From NCBI GenBank assembly GCA_943736015.1, contig OX031062.1:51324962-51388961 (forward strand): a DNA stretch of 64,000 nt, written 5' to 3'. The translations under genes were made by a program, and so were the position numbers. Below the pieces are notes generated by a model. The model worked only from the letters and a program-made list of their open reading frames with translations. It searched no databases and was not told the DNA's origin. Shown here one piece after another: positions 29,850-39,237 of the stretch (position 1 is its first letter; each line of letters opens with the position of its first letter). The stretch comes from Tridacna crocea (taxonomy: Eukaryota; Mollusca; Bivalvia; Cardiida; Cardiidae).

Positions 29850-30284
29850 TTTACCGACTTTGAGGAAAAAGGTTTTCGAAAACAATTGGAAATAAAATGG
29901 GAAAATTCTTAAATCCTTTTTTACAAGCATTCTTTTCCCACAATGTTTTCTTCTCTATGAAAGATAATTCTATCACTTGATCCACATTTAACCCTTTCCC
30001 AAACAAGTCCTTGATTTTATTTGTCTGCAGTACAAGTCTTTTGAAAACACTGTGGGAAAAGGAGAAATTGCTCGTAACAAGCAATTTCTACTTTTCCCAC
30101 AGTGATTTCTACCCATTTGGAAAACCTTTTGCCATTTTTATCAAATTTGAAATTGTCGTCTGCAAACTCTTTGAGTTTGGAAGAGTCTAAAATTTGTCGT
30201 TTGGGAAAGGGTTAATTTGTCTTCTACTCAATGTTTTCAGTTTTGAAAGGGTATAAAATTTCGTCGTTTGGTATAAAGTTAAAT
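29850..30284 (+). repeat. Old family A copy split by an A2 element
   Basis: The left part has GATTTACCGACTTTGAGG and CACAATGTTTTCTTCTC. The right part, after 30215, resumes with TTTGTCTTCTACTCAATG and ends GGTATAAAGTTAA. Confidence 0.7.
29988..30215 (+). mobile_element. Family A2 MITE, complete 228 bp
   Basis: TTAACCCTTTCCCAAACAAG to TTTGGGAAAGGGTTAA. The hairpin is GAGAAATTGCTCGTAAC with its complement, different from A1 in both arms. Left and right flanks also differ from A1 (the copy has ACAAGTCC, TTTGTCTGCAG), so A2 is a distinct subfamily. Confidence 0.85.
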
Positions 30285-30599
30285 GATTGTAACATCAACA
30301 TTTTTATCAATTATTTGATATGAATATTGTTGCCCGTACCACTAGAACTACGACCGTCCATATTTACACATGTATCTACAGACTTCTCTATTTTCAAATC
30401 GAAATTCTTGTTGCATAACTATCCAAAAATTGATCTAATAGTCTAAACAATCAATTAATTTTTGAGTTCATGGAATTATTGCCAATTTTCAAAGATAACT
30501 AATCTCGATATCATACCCCAGGTGGAATTTTTCATCGGAATATTATAAATTGAACGCCAAACGCTTCATCAATTCCGTCTGTTTCTGCACGTCTTACCT

Positions 30600-30818
30600 C
30601 TCCAGTAGATGATAACAATTGTTCGAATTCAAAGCATTTGCAGACAACAAAATAAACACGAAATGCGGTTCCTGCATTAAATTTGCTTTTGGAAGGTAGA
30701 AAACATTGTGGGAGTAAAAGAAAATGCTGGTTACCAGCATTTTCTCCTATTCTCACAATGTTTTCAAAAGGTTTCTTTCTCGGGGACGTTAATGCTCGGA
30801 ACTGTGCGGTAAAGGATG
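30600..30818 (-). mobile_element. Family A MITE with small insertion
   Basis: TTCGAATTCAAAGCATTTGC to GTGCGGTAAAGGATG. An extra block of about 15 bp (GCGGTTCCTGCATTA) lies in the left arm. Stem GTGGGAGTAAAAG pairs imperfectly. Confidence 0.7.
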
Positions 30819-30826
30819 AAATTTCT

Positions 30827-30985
30827 TGGTTGGTTGTATTGGGGTTTAACGCCACTTTAACAGCTAAGGTCATATCATGGCGGTCGGTGAAGCACATAGG
30901 TTTCCTGGCTTTCTCACACCGGTACCAACACAACTTTCTTTCCAAAGCCACCGACTATTTTTCTCACATGCTTCAGCAGAGGTGG
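30827..30985 (-). mobile_element. SINE-like element, copy without insertion
   Basis: TTGTATTGGGGTTTAACGCC, CATATCATGGCGGTCGGTG, CCAAAGCCACCGACTATT and GCTTCAGCAGAGG. It is the reverse of 31925-32061 plus 32291-32310. The TTAA at 30846-30849 is unoccupied. Confidence 0.75.
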
Positions 30986-30989
30986 TGAA

Positions 30990-31193
30990 ATTTCTACCGA
31001 ACGATAAAGTTAATAAGTGTTCCATGTTGAAGGAGCGTGCAGACGACAAATTACTTGTGACTGAAAAGACGTGATATTTTTTTGGAAGGATAGAGAAGAT
31101 TGTGTGAATGGGACGAAATGCTTAATATAGAATTTTCTCCGTTTTTCTGCAATATTTCGTAAGTCTTCGATCTCATGGTCGTTAAACGCCGAA
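30990..31193 (-). repeat. Degenerate family A copy
   Basis: TTTCTACCGAACGATAAAG, GTGCAGACGACAAATTAC and TCATGGTCGTTAAACG; the hairpin is almost lost. Confidence 0.5.
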
Positions 31194-31422
31194 TTAACCC
31201 ATTACCACACAATCCCTACTTTTGACGCCCCTGAGAAAGAAGTCTTTTGAAAACACTATGGGAAAAGGAGAAAATGCTGGTAACCAGCATTTTCTCCTTT
31301 TCCCACAGTGTTTTCTACCCTTTTCAGAACAAATTTCTATTTTTCAGTCACCTTTATTTAGTCGTCTGCAAATGCTTTCAATTTGGACCAGTCCAAAATT
31401 TTCTCGTTTGGTAATGAGTTAA
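31194..31422 (+). mobile_element. Family A MITE, complete 229 bp
   Basis: TTAACCCATTACCACAC to GGTAATGAGTTAA. The stem is perfect except CACTATGGG against CCCACAGTG. A good reference copy for the + orientation. Confidence 0.9.
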
Positions 31423-31468
31423 TTGGTAGAGAATAAAATGTATTTAAGCCACGCTTCGCAAAAGGGCA

Positions 31469-31545
31469 TTAACTCTTTACCAAATGACAAAATTTTAGAC
31501 TTGACGAAGTAAGCCTGACTCAAAAAAAATTAGACTGTAAAAAGC
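31469..31545 (-). repeat. Family A terminal fragment
   Basis: TTAACTCTTTACCAAATGAC and ATTTTAGACTTGAC only. Confidence 0.55.
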
Positions 31546-31624
31546 CTGCGAAATCCGCGAAACTTCCAACATGTGTAAAGTTTTGCTTGTTAAAGGACCG
31601 TTTGCCACAAGATTCACTCGGTTT

Positions 31625-31838
31625 GAACCCTTACCTTGCTAAATAACTAACACGAAACTTTCAAGCCGATAGTAAAAACCCGGCCAAATTTTGCTGTTTC
31701 GAATGTAGTTTTTGGCAGAGAGATATCTCCGTAACGGACATTTATAGATTCAAGGTCAGACTGCACGTTATGTGCAGTCTGATCTTGATCTACATTGTCC
31801 GCAAAAGGTCCTTAAGTAGCACACAGCAGCCAAAGACA
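31625..31838 (-). mobile_element. Family B MITE
   Basis: CCTTGCTAAATAACTAAC, GAGATATCTCCGTAACGGAC, then hairpin GATTCAAGGTCAGACTGCACG with its complement, then GCAAAAGGTCC and CAGCAGCC. The terminal TTAA sites have decayed. Confidence 0.75.
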
Positions 31839-31844
31839 AAATGG

Positions 31845-32310
31845 ATCCATGTTGTGAGACGACCCGGTGGTTGTGAGCTCGATACCCGGTTGAGGCGAAC
31901 TTTCTTTCCGGCGTATTTTCGCCTCTCACCTCTGCTGAAGCATGTGAGAAAAGCAGTCGGTGGCTTTGGAAAGAAAGTTGTGTCAGTACTGGTGTGAGAA
32001 AGCCAGGAAACACATGTACGTCACCGACCGCCATGATATGACCTTAGCTGTTAAAGTGGCGTTAACTCATTACCACACGAGAAAATTTTAGACTGGTCCA
32101 AATTGAAAGCATTAGCAGACGACAAAATAAAGGTGACTGAAAAATTGAAATTTGTTCTGGGAAGGGTTGAAAACACTGTGGGAAAAGGAGAAAATGCTGG
32201 TTACCAGCATTTTCTCCTTTTCCCACAGTGTTTTCAAAAGGCTTCTTTCTCAGGGGCGTCAAAAGTAGGGATTGTGTGGTAATGGGTTAAACCCCAATAC
32301 AACCAACCGA
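31845..32310 (+). mobile_element. SINE-like element carrying a family A insertion
   Basis: A tRNA-like head is suggested by GGTTGTGAGCTCGATACCC (B-box-like) near 31870. The body follows (CCTCTGCTGAAGC, CGGTGGCTTTGG, CACCGACCGCCATGATATG) and ends AACCCCAATACAACC. MITE 32062-32290 interrupts GGCG/AACCCC. Confidence 0.7.
32062..32290 (-). mobile_element. Family A MITE in SINE, complete 229 bp
   Basis: TTAACTCATTACCACAC to GGTAATGGGTTAA with an intact CACTGTGGG hairpin. The TTAA is present once in the empty SINE copy at 30846 and twice here, once on each side. Confidence 0.95.
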
Positions 32311-32664
32311 TGTTGTGGGACGATTTGCTCTGTAAAATGCACTACGTATATGTCCTGTTTTGTAGAATGCCTTCTGACAACATCTTATTCGATCGAATTG
32401 TATCACATTAACTATATAATTGTTTGTATAATTGTACACTGGGCCAGTGGCCTAAATACTCGCTGGCCCAGATATCTAAGTCTTCAATAAACTAAAACAC
32501 TTAAGTATACTGTTAGAGTCATATGCTAGGAAATTCATTCCAGCAGATGATGAAATGAGACATATAATATCAGGTATAATTGTTACATAACTCTCAACAA
32601 TATGATAGACCAACATCATCGCTTTATCAGCAAATCTCACTTACACAGTTATACTCATAACCAA

Positions 32665-32820
32665 ACTAACGTTATCACTAGTTTTGGCGAAACTGAGGAA
32701 AAGGAAAAACGCTGATAAACAGCTTTGTTTTCATTTCTTTTCCAGTACTGTTTTCTACCTTATCTAACACAAGCACAACCATCTTATCATCATAAAATTT
32801 GTCGTTTGGAAACGATTTCA
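32665..32820. repeat. Degenerate family A copy
   Basis: GAGGAAAAGGAAAAACGCTG, ATAAACAGC and CCAGTACTGTTTTCTACC; only the centre is recognisable. Confidence 0.45.
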
Positions 32821-32984
32821 CCTTGGAACAGACTTGAGCCATGTTCCAGCAAAACGGGGCTAAATGCTTTTCCGTGATCTATGGTATCAAGCAAGCCGTC
32901 ACGTACTTTAGGATCCAAAATGTCTAACTTTCTTTTTTCCAACAACCAACTTAATAATGGGATAGACTGGTCCTGTGATAAACA

Positions 32985-33098
32985 GAAAGTTGACCGATAG
33001 CGAAAATTTTCGGCCCAGGTCAGCCTACGCGCACTGCGCAGGCTGACCTGGGTCGATACTTTTCGCAGATGCATTAAGCCCCCTACTCACACAGCCTG
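32985..33098 (-). repeat. Family E terminal hairpin fragment
   Basis: GGCCCAGGTCAGCCTACGCG, GCGCAGGCTGACCTGGG and CTTTTCGCAGATGCATTAAG, ending near CCCCCTACTCACACAG. The opposite end is missing. Confidence 0.7.
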
Positions 33099-33544
33099 TC
33101 TCATTTAAATGTTGTCGAACGGATTCTCAAGAGATTCTAAAAAAAAAGAACTTGGATTTTTCCTAATTCAAGGTGACTTGCATCAGGTTATCTTATAAAC
33201 AATTATACAGTGTACATACACGATTAGACAACCACATTCCATGCAGCCTGATATTGAATTACACCACTACCAAACATAACTTTTAATTGACGATCGAACC
33301 ATACCTGTTTTTAAACTAGATCTCTAAGATCGAAGCAGTTTACCAGAAACATTTTACTGGGAGATAGAATAACATATAAAATTACGCACGTACAATGATA
33401 CCATTCTTAGAAAAGCTATAATATTTTCTCATTTCTGGTTTATCTCGCAGAGCTCTGGGGTCTCTTATAAAACGACTAAAGTGCATGTAACATGTACGTG
33501 CTTGTTATATGGTAATAAATTGGTCCTCAAAGCAAATTCTACAA

Positions 33545-33640
33545 TCATAGTTGCCTTTTGTGGACAGTGTAGATCAAAGATCAGACAGCACAAAACGTGC
33601 AGTCTGATCTTTGATCTACTCTGTCCGATATACTAAATAC
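33545..33640. repeat. Family B hairpin
   Basis: GTGTAGATCAAAGATCAGAC pairs with GTCTGATCTTTGATCTAC: an extra A in the left arm is matched by an extra T in the right arm. Confidence 0.7.
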
Positions 33641-33677
33641 TACAGACAAAAAAATAACATAATCATGATATTATATT

Positions 33678-33857
33678 TACAGTACAACCTGTATTCAGAG
33701 ACCACTCAAGGGAAGTACTGAAATTGGTCTCTTACGGCAGGTGTTCTTTTAATACAGGTTATATCAGGTAAATGTAAGAAGGATTGTATCAGAACAGTGG
33801 TCTCTTACAGCATGTGGTCTCATAATACAGGTGGTCTCTAATACAGGTTTAACTGTA
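33678..33857. mobile_element. mariner-like MITE (180 bp)
   Basis: Inverted ends TACAGTACAACCTGTATT and AATACAGGTTTAACTGTA with TA at each tip, plus inner GAGACCAC/GTGGTCTC. TA targeting and CAGT.AACCTGT ends resemble Tc1/mariner derivatives. Confidence 0.75.
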
Positions 33858-33964
33858 TTTGGGTTTTGTTTCAAACGTTAATAATTATGCTTTTTGAGCT
33901 TATTCTGTGGTCTAAGGGTTAAAGTCTGAAAATAATGATATTTCGATGAAGAAATGCTTCATAT

Positions 33965-34055
33965 TACTTTTACGAGACAATCCCTTTTTAAAACGACCTC
34001 GATGATGAGGGATCTAGAAGACATTGTGATAAAAGGAGCAAATGCTGGTTATAAA
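33965..34055 (+). repeat. Family A left-half fragment
   Basis: TTACTTTTACGAGACAATCC to GGAGCAAATGCTGGTTAT; stops at the hairpin centre. Confidence 0.55.
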
Positions 34056-34599
34056 GAAATGCAGATAATATGCGTCCGCATCATAAGTCAGGGGTCGTAG
34101 CCATGGATCAAAACCTGGATCCCGTGTTCTCAAGTTCTGAGCGCTACCGCCTATTTCAAGTTGGACGATGTTACTTTGGTCTAGATAAAAACATTTCTCT
34201 GCCTAGTGTTGGCAAAACCAAAGAAACAAACTGATACGGTTTCGTTGTCGCGGTGATATGACTGAAATGACCTTAAAATCTGCATGAATTACCATCTGAC
34301 CATGATTCTACCAAAACCTAAAACCAGTTTCTTTGAATCGCTATTGTTTTGCGCCCTGTTTAAATTCTATCTTATGTACAAAATGTTGCCACTCAATTTA
34401 TCTTCTACAAGAAAAGACGCAAGTTTAAGCACAACGTGTAAATTCTGCGTATAATTTAAACAGCTGCAAAGTTCGTAAATATTTCTTAACGACGTACCTT
34501 TTAGTTTGCTAATTAAATGAAATTTATATTCTTTGAAAATCCAATGCATTACAATTTGAAAGCTATTGTGGCACGATAAACTGGAAACAAATCGTAAGG

Positions 34600-34795
34600 T
34601 AACAATTCAAATGTCACTCGAACTACGGAAATTTTGTCTTTTAAAGGATAGAAAACATAATGTGAAAAGTAGAAAATGCTGGACATCAACATATTCTCCT
34701 CTCGCCACAAAGTTTTCACAAGCTGTTTGCTCAAGGTCGATTAAACTCGGGGCCGTTGGGGCTAAAGTTGGTGCAGCCTAAAGGCTAAGAGTTAA
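34600..34795 (-). mobile_element. Diverged family A copy
   Basis: GGATAGAAAACATAATGTG, AGAAAATGCTGGACATCAAC and CCACAAAGTTTTCAC, with a final GAGTTAA. Confidence 0.55.
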
Positions 34796-34928
34796 TCTTC
34801 AAATTCTGTTACAATGCGATTATGTACATGATAAAAAAAATATATTGTTCCAATGGAATGCGCTAATGTAAACTTTTCTCCTCCCTCAGTTCGTTGTATA
34901 CTGACACAAATTCGCGGCTGACGCCTTT

Positions 34929-35157
34929 TTAACTCATTACCAAAGGACAAAATTTTAGGCTTTTCCAAATCGAAAGCATTTGCAGGCGAAAAATTAAAAG
35001 TGACTGAAATTTTGAAATTTGTTTTGTGAAAGGTAGAAAACATCGTTGGAAAAGGAGAAAATGCTGGTTACCAGCATTTTCTCCTTTTCCCACAATGTTT
35101 TCTAAAGGCTTCTTTCTCAGGGTCATCAAAAGTAGGAATTGTGTGGTGATAGGTTAA
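34929..35157 (-). mobile_element. Family A MITE, complete 229 bp
   Basis: TTAACTCATTACCAAAG to GGTGATAGGTTAA. Stem has ATCGTTGGAAAAGG against CCTTTTCCCACAATG. It lies about 600 bp before the Wnt5 acceptor at 35758. Confidence 0.85.
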
Positions 35158-35367
35158 CCATCCTTATAAAACCGATAATGAACATCATGAAAGTATGTAA
35201 AACATTTGACACACGAAAAGAGTTTTCCCTTCAAGTTATATTATTTTTATCAAAACAAAAAAGGAGTTTGTTGCAAGGCTTTAAAAAGTCGTTTGCAGAA
35301 GGTATTAAGCTTAATGTACACTATTTTTCTTCCTTTTACTCACTTGACATTTTTTCCCGCCAACCTG

Positions 35368-35442
35368 CAAGTTGAATTCCTTAACCTGAAATTGATATGT
35401 TTTTTTTATTCGTATCAATTTCAGGTTAAGGAATTCAACTTG
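35368..35442. repeat. Foldback: 32-bp inverted repeat, 11-nt loop
   Basis: Left arm 35368-35399 starts CAAGTTGAATTCC; right arm 35411-35442 is its complement with one mismatch. The loop is mostly T. It is unrelated to the MITE families here and lies about 320 bp before the Wnt5 exon. Confidence 0.85.
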
Positions 35443-35735
35443 TATGCCCAAAAGAAATTAATTTCTAACATCATATTGCGTTGTCTGTATATTTTTGTTG
35501 ATGTTATATATTAGTATTGAGTAAATTTTCGCGGTCATAATGTATTCGACATAACTGTAATTTCGTCATATGACATATTCTAATTTTTGAAAATGTTATC
35601 ATTGAATTTACACAATATTGTATTCCTATACCAATTTCCTAGTGTAGCAAACGTGCAGCAGATTACTTTGAAAACATCTCTGTAAAAAAATAATCTATTT
35701 TTCATCATCAAGGTAGTCAACTTTACTAATTTTGA

Positions 35736-35758
35736 TATTTCTTTTTTTCTATTTTCAG
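35736..35758 (+). promoter_or_regulatory. Splice acceptor of second Wnt5 exon
   Basis: Pyrimidine-rich TATTTCTTTTTTTCTATTTTCAG region ending 35758. The next AG (35761-35762) would break the reading frame, so the first is chosen. Confidence 0.85.
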
Positions 35759-36051
35759 CAAGTCGAGAGGCTGCTTTCACTCATGCAATATCAGCAGCCG
35801 GTGTAGTACACTCCATCAGCCGCTCGTGCCGAGAGGGGGATCTCAACAGTTGTGGCTGCAGCCGGGCAATGCGCCCAAAAGACTTAAACAGGGACTTTAT
35901 CTGGGGTGGGTGTGGGGACAATATTGAATATGGGTATAGATTTGCACGTGCATTTGTGGACGTGAGGGAACGTGAAAAGAACCACCCGCGTCACTCGGAC
36001 GAGCTTGCTAGAATGTTAATGAATTTACATAATAACGAAGCAGGGCGACGG
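35759..36051 (+). CDS. Wnt5: Wnt5 internal exon (central helical region)
   Basis: Two bases complete the codon begun at 11196 (GCA, Ala), then 97 codons, then donor GTAAGT in phase 0. Residues 1-20 [20 protein letters not shown] match the Wnt helix ([20 protein letters not shown] in vertebrate Wnt5a). Residues 23-33 [11 protein letters not shown] and 37-53 [17 protein letters not shown] are the family core with Cys23, Cys31, Cys33 and Cys51. Residues 54-71 [18 protein letters not shown] and 86-97 [17 protein letters not shown] ending are diagnostic of Wnt5 over Wnt4, Wnt11 or Wnt7. The next exon should open with (T/A)V.....CKCHGVSG, which was not found to the right. The junction residue is Ala where vertebrate Wnt5 has Gly. 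Confidence 0.97.
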
Positions 36052-36105
36052 GTAAGTTAAATATATTATTATAATCAGTAGTCACTAATGGTTTCATGTA
36101 AACAG

Positions 36106-36215
36106 AGGCCTTATCAGTACAAATTTCCAAAATAAGGCACCTCTCCGTCAGTGTTGTCAGTGTTATAGTATTTCCGAGTTTCCTGCCTTTGTTGCGTGGA
36201 TATGACCTCTGCAAT
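36106..36215. repeat. Dispersed repeat H, copy 2
   Basis: CTTATCAGTACAAATTTCC, ATAAGGCAC, TATTTCCGAGTTTCCTGCC: same blocks as at 28780-28872. It begins 55 bp after the exon. Confidence 0.6.
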
Positions 36216-36239
36216 ACCTCTTTCACTCCCAACTTCAGA

Positions 36240-36249
36240 ATCCCCCCCT

Positions 36250-36316
<67 letters not shown>
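36240..36316. repeat. poly-C and (TC)n tract
   Basis: CCCCCCC stretches followed by about 27 TC units. Confidence 0.95.
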
Positions 36317-36410
36317 GTTGCCAACAATACAAATGAGCCGCGAGTGTTAATCTCTAGAAAATATTCAAATGCCGAATCATCATGCTGATGTGTTTTTCAT
36401 TTTATATATA

Positions 36411-36446
36411 TATCTTTGAGATACATACCGGTATATCTCAAAGATC
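36411..36446. repeat. Short palindrome
   Basis: ATCTTTGAGATACATACC followed by GGTATATCTCAAAGAT: 14-bp arms, one mismatch. Confidence 0.6.
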
Positions 36447-36944
36447 AAGAAGCATTTTTTTTTTTCATTTTTCATGGCACTTCTGTTGGCTACCCTGTAA
36501 CTATGAGCACCGGACTTAACCGGACCAGACTTCATAGCCAGATTAGACTTGAACGGATTTAATACTAATATTGAACTATTTTTATTCAATTATGTATGGA
36601 TCCAATTTGATCCTTCCAATGCCGCTTATTCCGTATTCACTGGTGTCGCAGTACTTTCAGTACTTTGATTATTTTCTACGACAGTATTGGTGCAACGGTA
36701 ACTTTTGTCCCTGTTCTTTTCATGTAACAAGATTGTGGAATGTTATACATCACATGCATGAAAGAATTATCATGAACAAAATATGTGAAATGTAAATACA
36801 ACCCATGCAACCAAAACTGTAAATGCATTCTAAGAGGAATAGCTTACCTACATCAACAGGTCTTATAATTCTAGAACACATTTCAATCAGATATCAACTT
36901 ACAGTGCCTGATACCTCACTCAATGCAGATATAAAACTTACGGC

Positions 36945-37030
36945 CTTTGAAAAACATCGTGGCAAAAAGAGAAATTGCTCGAAACGAGCAATTTCTCTCT
37001 TTGCCACAATGTTTTTCCTTTGTTTTCTTT
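36945..37030. repeat. Family A2-type hairpin with GGCAAA stem
   Basis: GTGGCAAAAAGAGAAATTGC and GCAATTTCTCTCTTTGCCAC pair perfectly around CTCGAAACGAG. Both arms differ from A2 (GGGAAAAGGAG) in the same way. Outer arms are barely recognisable. Confidence 0.75.
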
Positions 37031-37069
37031 ACATCTAGATACATATAATTGTCACCAATCTGTTTGACC

Positions 37070-37280
37070 TATATCGTGCTAAATAAGTGAAGCGAAACAT
37101 TCAATTCGATATTAAAACCCAAAATGCTCACAATAAAAAAAAACCCATCTTTTTACGAAAACGTTATCTCCTAATCGGACAGTGTAGAAACAAGATCAGA
37201 CTGCACGTTCTATGCAGTCTGATCTTGATGTACGCTGTCCGCAAAAAGGTCCTTGAGTCGGCTTATCAGCCTAAATGTTA
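37070..37280 (-). mobile_element. Family B MITE
   Basis: CGTGCTAAATAAGTGAAG, TATCTCCTAATCGGACAG, hairpin with GTTCT loop, then GCAAAAAGGTCC and CAGCCTAAATGTTAA. Confidence 0.75.
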
Positions 37281-37489
37281 AATGTTCTTACATATACTAG
37301 TACTCGAGAAATGAACTGCGTGCAAACTAACTTACGAAGTGTTACTTCAATAGCACTTGGGTTATTTCTAGAGGCATTGATTAGAAATACATTAATAACA
37401 TCAAAGGAAATCAATCGATGGAAATGAAAATATACCGTCACCATTCGTGAATAATAAACTCTGAAATTTCGATATTAAGTGGGGGACAT

Positions 37490-37610
37490 TTTGGTGAACA
37501 GGAATTACCATTGCTCCTTTTGCCACAATTCCTTTACAAGCTGTTTTGAAGAGAAAAAAAACATACAATAGCAAGTCCCGTTCCTTTAGTAAAGGGTTAT
37601 GTTTGATGCT
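37490..37610 (-). repeat. Degenerate family A right half
   Basis: TTGCTCCTTTTGCCACAATTCC, AGCTGTTTTGAAG and TTTAGTAAAGGGTTAT. Confidence 0.45.
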
Positions 37611-37629
37611 GGCAAATGATACCTGGAAA

Positions 37630-37816
37630 TTAACCCTTAAGTTGAGCTGAGCGTCTCAGGACGCTTTCGCGGCCAGTGTAGACCCAAGACCAAACTCCAC
37701 AGAACGTGCAGTCTGATCTTGGATCTACACTGTCCGATAAGAAAGTGTCTTTCCAAGAAAATATTAACTTTGAAATTGCAATATATGAATTTTTGACGAC
37801 TGACTGGAAGGTTTAA
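37630..37816 (+). mobile_element. Family B MITE directly followed by family A
   Basis: TTAACCCTTAAGTTGAG to GGAAGGTTTAA. Left stem mutated (GACCCAAGACCAAACTCCAC) against an intact right stem. A family A copy starts two bases later. Confidence 0.75.
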
Positions 37817-37817
37817 T

Positions 37818-38047
37818 TTAACTCGATACCACACAATCCCTACTTTTAACAACCCAAAGAAAGAAGCCTTTTGAAAAACATTGTAGGAAAAGGAGAAAAT
37901 GCTGGTAACCAGCATTTTCTCCTTTTCCCACAATGTTTTCTACCCTTCCCAAGACAAATTTCAATTTTTGAACTATACCTAGGTTGTCGTCTGTAAATGC
38001 TTTCCATTTAGACTGGTCTGCCATTTTTCTCGTGTAGTAAAGAGTGA
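37818..38047 (+). mobile_element. Family A MITE (type A1)
   Basis: TTAACTCGATACCACAC to GTAGTAAAGAGTGAA. The hairpin is perfect over the inner 24 bp. Confidence 0.8.
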
Positions 38048-38179
38048 ACTGTTTCAGCGGCTCAATGTTCTATCCTTTCAGCGAGAAGTATATAGGTTCG
38101 ACAGTTTTCGACAGCTAAACATCATGATGCTCTAAAACTCAGAAAGATTGTAATCGTAGAGAGCTGACTGTTCACAAGC

Positions 38180-38265
38180 GGGCGGAGCAGATTCAAGATC
38201 AGACTGTTCGTCCTGTGCAGCCTGGTCTTGATCAATGCCGTGCGCAAAAATCACTGCATTAAGCG
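38180..38265 (-). repeat. Degenerate family B hairpin
   Basis: GATTCAAGATCAGACTGTTCG and GCAGCCTGGTCTTGATC with mismatches. Confidence 0.5.
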
Positions 38266-38460
38266 TTCGCCTCTGAAAGGATTAAGCACCCACGTGGTGT
38301 TCGGCGTTAACTCTGATACAATTTACTCTTTATTGTCTTTGCACGAAGTTAAAAGGCGCTTGCAGATTGCATTTCTCCGTTTGACAAAACAGTATTGCAG
38401 CGGTTCTTATGTCTGATAAGATTGATTAATAGGTTGCATTGTAGTTTTGGTGGTGTTTTT

Positions 38461-38693
38461 TTAACTCTTTACCAAACGACAGATTTATAGAGACTGGTCC
38501 AAATTGAAAGCATTTGCAGACGACAAAATAAATGTTACTGAAGAATCGAAATTTGATTTGGGAAGGGTAGAAAACATTGTGAGAAAAAGGAGAAAATGCT
38601 GGTTACCAGCATTTTCTCCTTTTCCCACAATGTTTTCAAAAGGCTTCTACCTTTTTAAAAGTCAAAAGTCGTCGTTGTTTGGTAAAGGGTTAA
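38461..38693 (-). mobile_element. Family A MITE, complete 233 bp
   Basis: TTAACTCTTTACCAAACG to GGTAAAGGGTTAA. Left stem GTGAGAAAAAGGAG has one extra A against CTCCTTTTCCCAC. Confidence 0.85.
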
Positions 38694-38959
38694 ACAATTG
38701 CCCAGAGGCTTTTGTACATAAATATACCATTGCCAAGGGTTTCACTTGAGATTTTGGTACAAAGCAAAATAATAGCTGGGGAGGTTTCATACCCTTTCGC
38801 TTTTGTTATTTTATCTCAACCGACTCTTTCGTAGAGCTGACTTGTGATATCATCGAGGAAAAAGGGGAAGCTGCTCATTCTACCAATCTGTAACAATCTA
38901 TTGGAGGATGTTCTCTATTGTGTTTGTGTAATAAATTTTCACCAGTCCCCAACAACTGT

Positions 38960-39175
38960 CTTACAGCTCGTCCTCCTATTTAAGTGAATTGCAATAGCTA
39001 TGACAATAGAAAAACCCAAAGTCTTGCTATACCTCAAATGTAGTATAAGGAGAAAATATGTCCGTATCGGACAGTATAGATCAAATATCAGGCTGCACGT
39101 TATGTGCAGACTGATCTTGATCTACACTGTCCTCCTAAAGGTCTTTGAGCCCCGTTTAGCAGCCTAAGGGTTGAA
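38960..39175 (-). mobile_element. Family B MITE
   Basis: TATGTCCGTATCGGACAG, then stem TATAGATCAAATATCAGGC against GCAGACTGATCTTGATCTAC, then CAGCCTAAGGGTTGA. Confidence 0.7.
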
Positions 39176-39237
39176 ATTAAAAACGACTTGAGGTGTTTTG
39201 ATTCCAGAAAAACAAGCACCGCGTATAGTGAAGTGGT

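Larger units (their letters stand above)
11197..35758 (+). other. Wnt5: Wnt5 intron, 24,562 bp
   Basis: Donor GTAAGTG at 11197, acceptor TATTTTCAG ending 35758, intron phase 1 (one exon base precedes it). The intron contains no other host gene that I can recognise; it is filled with MITEs, SINEs, a THAP transposon and unassigned sequence listed separately. Stretches above 300 bp with nothing recognised include 13151-13467, 17570-17866, 20280-20672, 21261-21782, 25295-25730, 28000-28480, 29140-29550, 30285-30600, 32311-32664, 33098-33540 and 34056-34600. Confidence 0.9.

Noticed and set aside
30532..30951. Open frames encoding ENAGNQHFLLFPQCF-like peptides, repeated at dozens of sites (for example 9345, 31222, 32062, 35129, 52894)
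   Set aside because: They are translations of the family A hairpin in both orientations. The same motif arises from non-coding MITE copies with no shared start, and no frame extends beyond the element.
35869..36060. Independent small gene starting at Met35869
   Set aside because: It is the downstream part of the Wnt5 exon; the frame is continuous upstream to the acceptor at 35758.
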